Shown one piece after another: positions 60,396 through 64,000 of a DNA stretch of 64,000 bases. The position numbers were made by a program, and so were the translations under genes. This stretch comes from Lumnitzera littorea (taxonomy: Eukaryota > Streptophyta > Magnoliopsida > Myrtales > Combretaceae): positions 7,992,301-8,056,300 of the forward strand of contig JAMXBB010000002.1 of NCBI GenBank assembly GCA_024138015.1, given 5' to 3'. The stretch's first letter is position 1, and every line of letters starts with the position of its first letter. The notes below the pieces were generated by a model that worked only from the letters and a program-made list of their open reading frames with translations, made no database searches and had not been told where the DNA came from.

Positions 60396-62408
60396 ATTAG
60401 ATCTGAAGCTGAAATAGATCTAGCATATATCGGATAGTTTTTTTTTTTTTTTCCAAATATTAGGTTTTAAATAAATGCATATTAGATATAAATCCAAACA
60501 AAAAATGATACAAGTTGTTTTACACATTGTACAAATGGAGACGGAGTAATGCATTGAGAAGTAGGAAAGGATGGAGAAGCTGAAAAGATAGGGTACAAAT
60601 TCCTGAAGGAGACTACTGGCAAATTAACTGATATTTGCACTCATAATTATTAAAATTGTGTGTTAAAAATACAAGTTCAAGAGTTTATGATTTTATAATA
60701 TTTTTCTTAACTAAAATAAATGTAAAATTATTTATATATGGATTTTTAATAAAATTGTAAACTTTTATGTATGATTTTATAAATTTATAATTTTATTGAT
60801 TTTATATGATTTTATACACTAAAATAAATAACAGATTCGCGATTTTAGTAACTATATTTATACCAACAAAGAGTTATTGATATTCAATTAAATTTATTGA
60901 TGTCATATTTTGGTTGTATCCAGTCTAGCAGACTTCAATTTGATATTTTCTAAAATTACAGGGAAAGACGCGACAGATGTTTATGTTACATGTACCCTCG
61001 CATCGTCACCGACTTGTCCTATGAGTACATAATATCGTATCAAACCTTAAATATGAAACTAATGCCAACAAGCTAATATGACTTCAAAAGCGCATATTAT
61101 GGATGACACCAATTCAATGTTTCGAACTATCTAGAGAGGAAAGAAAATGAACGAAAAAAATATATAAGTTTCCTTACTTAGTAGAAAAAACATAAAAGTA
61201 GAGGAAAAATTGGTAATAATATTGTTTATTTTATAAAAATATAAAAAAAAAATCCCTTTGATTTTAAGATATACTTTTATTATAAAAATAATAACGGAAT
61301 TTTAAAATAATTTCCTCCAATTCTCTTCAATTCAAAGGAGATAATTTTTTATGATCCAAGGAATAATTCTCTTCCAAATCCATCTCATCTTCCGTCCCTC
61401 CCTTTCCCAATAAATGAAAAGTGCCTTGGATTTCTAATTTTCCCTTCCCTCCTCATTTTTCACCCTAATCCCAACATAATGTTAGTTTGCCTTCGTATAT
61501 GATCGTACCAGGAAGGCTAATCCAAGGATCAGAAGAGGTATAGGAAATTGTAAGATCTCAATCATGAAATCAAGATTAGCGCTCTAATTCTGAGGAAATT
61601 GTTTTGGTGGGATGTAAGTCCGTCTTATTGCAACCGTTGATTTGTGCATCCCAATAATGTACCATTTACCCATCGTCTCTTGCGTAGAATCACTAGGACC
61701 CGCATAGCCCACAATAGTTATTATTGAGAAAAGTTTTTATACTACTGATATATTATATGAATAAATTAGTAACATATTAATATTAATAAAAGCTTAATAT
61801 GTAAAAATATAAATGATAATTTTTTAAAAGTTATGAACTATCATTAATACTTGCATGCGATTTACTTAGTTATATAACATATTATTGAATCATTTTTCAT
61901 TGTTTTAGGCCACATGCATGCTACATTGACTAACTATCTAAGCATTACGTTAATTTTAAACTTCCTCATAAGATCTTAGATTAAAAAAGAAAAAAAAATG
62001 TTACTTAAGGATAAATGAGACAAATTACTTATAAACTATTCGATTTTAACTCATTAACACTCAAGTCAAGTTTGATTTTGAGTTACTAGAGTAATTTATC
62101 AAGTTGGATTTCAGTTTTTCGATGTTTGACTTAACTAGCTCACAAGCTCAATTGAGCTTGAGTCTAATCTTAGATATTAGTAATATTTTAATTAGACTAA
62201 TAATTTTTTTTTTTTGGAATAATTGAGCCAAAACAAGTATAATCTAGTCAAGATTTTGAGCTCGTCAATTACCACTCCAAATGAATTTCAATCTTAAAAT
62301 TATAAGGTATAATACATATTTATCAAAATTTTTAAAAAAAATTACATAATTATAAATTATATAAAAAATATTATCAAAATAATAATGCTATATCGTATCT
62401 TAGTATAC

Positions 62409-62442
<34 letters not shown>

Positions 62443-62777
62443 GATATATGTACAAATACTAATGTCGCATTTGAAGATGCGACATATGATGCAATATAAG
62501 TTTAAATATACTTTTAACTATATTACATCTTAAAGATATGATATATATATAAATATTAATGTCACATCTTAAATATATGATGTAGCATTAGTATTTTGAT
62601 AATATTTTTTGTACAATTTACAATCATGTAATTTTTTTTAATTTTGATGGTAAACGTGTAATTTTCTCTAAAATTATAAGTACAATTAAGTTTTAGTCTA
62701 ATTCCTGTTTCAAAATTTCAAGTTGAGTTAGAATCGGAGCTCAAATTCAACACTATATTACTCCAACTCTCGACTCA
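60396..62777. other. Gene-free spacer
   Basis: AT-rich, no recognisable coding region. Contents: an (AT)n plus (CA)n compound microsatellite at about 62,408-62,442, and inverted or direct echoes of gcgaca(t)at-type words around 62,460-62,585. Nothing else could be supported. Confidence 0.5.
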
Positions 62778-64000
62778 TGTTATGCCCCGAAGTCGCGAAG
62801 TCACAACAGTCCCGCCGTGTAAACCATTCTATGATAGAAACTGGCCTCATAGTTCCTACCATAGAGATAATCTACACAAGGTGTCAACGACCACTCGCTT
62901 TGAAGTAAACAGTTTGATTAATAATTATACTACAAATATGATAATTATCTCATATTACTATTAAACATAGATAATTATATAAATAAGTCCACAGAGCTTT
63001 CCAGAAAGATTTACAAAATCACCGGAGTCTACTAATTTACAGAATAACTAACAGTCTTCAACCTTTAACTACAAGGTCAGTCTAGTTACACATTTGCTAA
63101 ATAACTTGATCCTCACACCCCTGGCTTCAAAAGGACTAACCTCTGGATAATTGTAGGGCGGCATAGTACTGGAAGAGATTACAAATCAGAACCTGCAAAA
63201 GGATTTATAAGGGTATGAGCAACTACAGCTCAGTAAGTTGAATTGGAGACTCATGAATGCATACAAGCACAAATAAGGTTAACAAACAATTATTTTCATG
63301 CAATGCAACAATCAAGTGTCATCGCACAACGTAGTCCGGTCCGTTGTGAAATCAGAGAAATTTCACCCGCTCCAATCCGGGTTGAGGAGTTCCATGTTAT
63401 GCAGCAGCTCACAACCAAACCCAGGCTTGTGCAATGGAGACCTCGCTCCTCCTGCGACTACCTTCGAACCATTGACTTCACCCCCGCCGCGACCTCATCT
63501 CCTGTCACTTAGTTCAACTGAAGATGAAGAAGGGACCATTTTGCAATCCTGCGCTATCCCTTTCGAAGGGGTCGGTATTTGGTTGGAGAGTCCTATGATC
63601 CCCTAACGGGTTGCAATACATGACATTTTCGGTTATTAAGGTCGACTAAGATTAAATTCCGGTTAGGGTGTTCAACAAGTTCATACCAATTCAATCAGTC
63701 ACAAAATCATTCACAGTACAAATTCCAGCACGAATTTAGATACATCAAGCACATGCACAAACTATTTACAATCATAATCATATACAAGCCTAAGTCTCCG
63801 AGTACTACAAAACTAGTACTCTATTACAATAAGCAATAACCCAACTTACCTGAATTTGCTCAATCGCTCGATCCTCTAATTGCGAGTTGATTTGTTTCTG
63901 GGTGTCCTATAATACAAATAGGTTCTTTTAGTACTTATATTTTATGGATTCTTATTCTAATTTATAATGTACTCATTTTCCTCATGTATACCTACAACGT
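62778..64000 (-). mobile_element. Tekay/Del-like LTR, second copy, runs off the window
   Basis: Begins tgttatgccccgaag, matching the 49,107 end of the solo LTR, and follows it collinearly: accgtgtaaaccattc-type start, atcgcac near 63,319, caaacccaggctt near 63,416, accttcgaaccattgact near 63,460, cgaaggggtcggta near 63,565. The other end lies beyond the window, so solo versus full element is undecided. Confidence 0.7.

Overview
The window is AT-rich nuclear DNA from a flowering plant, most likely a eudicot. The evidence is GT-AG introns in recognisable plant gene families (yellow stripe-like transporter, class II O-methyltransferase, cytochrome b5), long gene-poor spacers full of A/T runs and (AT)n microsatellites, and plant-type retroelements (Tat/Ogre-lineage Ty3/gypsy, a Tekay/Del-like LTR, an L1-type LINE). 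The O-methyltransferases resemble the benzylisoquinoline/flavonoid OMT group, but the species cannot be fixed from the sequence.

Layout. 1-24 kb is gene-poor: several short direct and inverted repeats (1-4 kb), a possible LTR remnant (8.9-9.8 kb), an exon-like fragment (18.1 kb) and simple repeats. A 5'-truncated LINE lies on the minus strand at 24.1-25.7 kb, abutted by a 178-bp retro-insertion with 15-bp target duplications. A complete seven-exon YSL gene (667 codons) occupies 27,587-30,714. Two exons of a cytochrome b5-like pseudogene follow (31.0-32.1 kb). O-methyltransferase copy 1 (two exons, 361 aa) is at 33,744-35,853. A composite insertion runs from about 37.3 to 55.0 kb: CACTA-like outer ends enclose a decayed Ogre-type retrotransposon, which itself carries a minus-strand Tekay-like solo LTR. 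O-methyltransferase copy 2 is at 56,771-58,999. The window ends in a second Tekay-like LTR from 62,778.

The main structural story is a direct segmental duplication. A block running from the last ~70 bp of the YSL coding region through the whole OMT gene and its 3' flank is present twice (A: 30,642-37,324 resuming at 55,003-55,090; B: 55,624-60,395). Copy B therefore starts with a YSL tail fragment, and it lacks the cytochrome b5 region. Because B keeps the uninterrupted site, it shows where the 17.7-kb composite insertion entered A. The first ~560 bp of the two OMT coding regions differ at only about 1% of sites, against about 8% in the rest, which suggests gene conversion. Copy 2 also has Tyr to Gly at the first residue of exon 2, next to the catalytic His.

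The YSL gene (metal-nicotianamine transport) and the OMT genes (methylation of specialised metabolites) look like chance neighbours rather than a pathway cluster. No wholly new gene system was found. The most informative content is the duplication, conversion and nested-insertion history.
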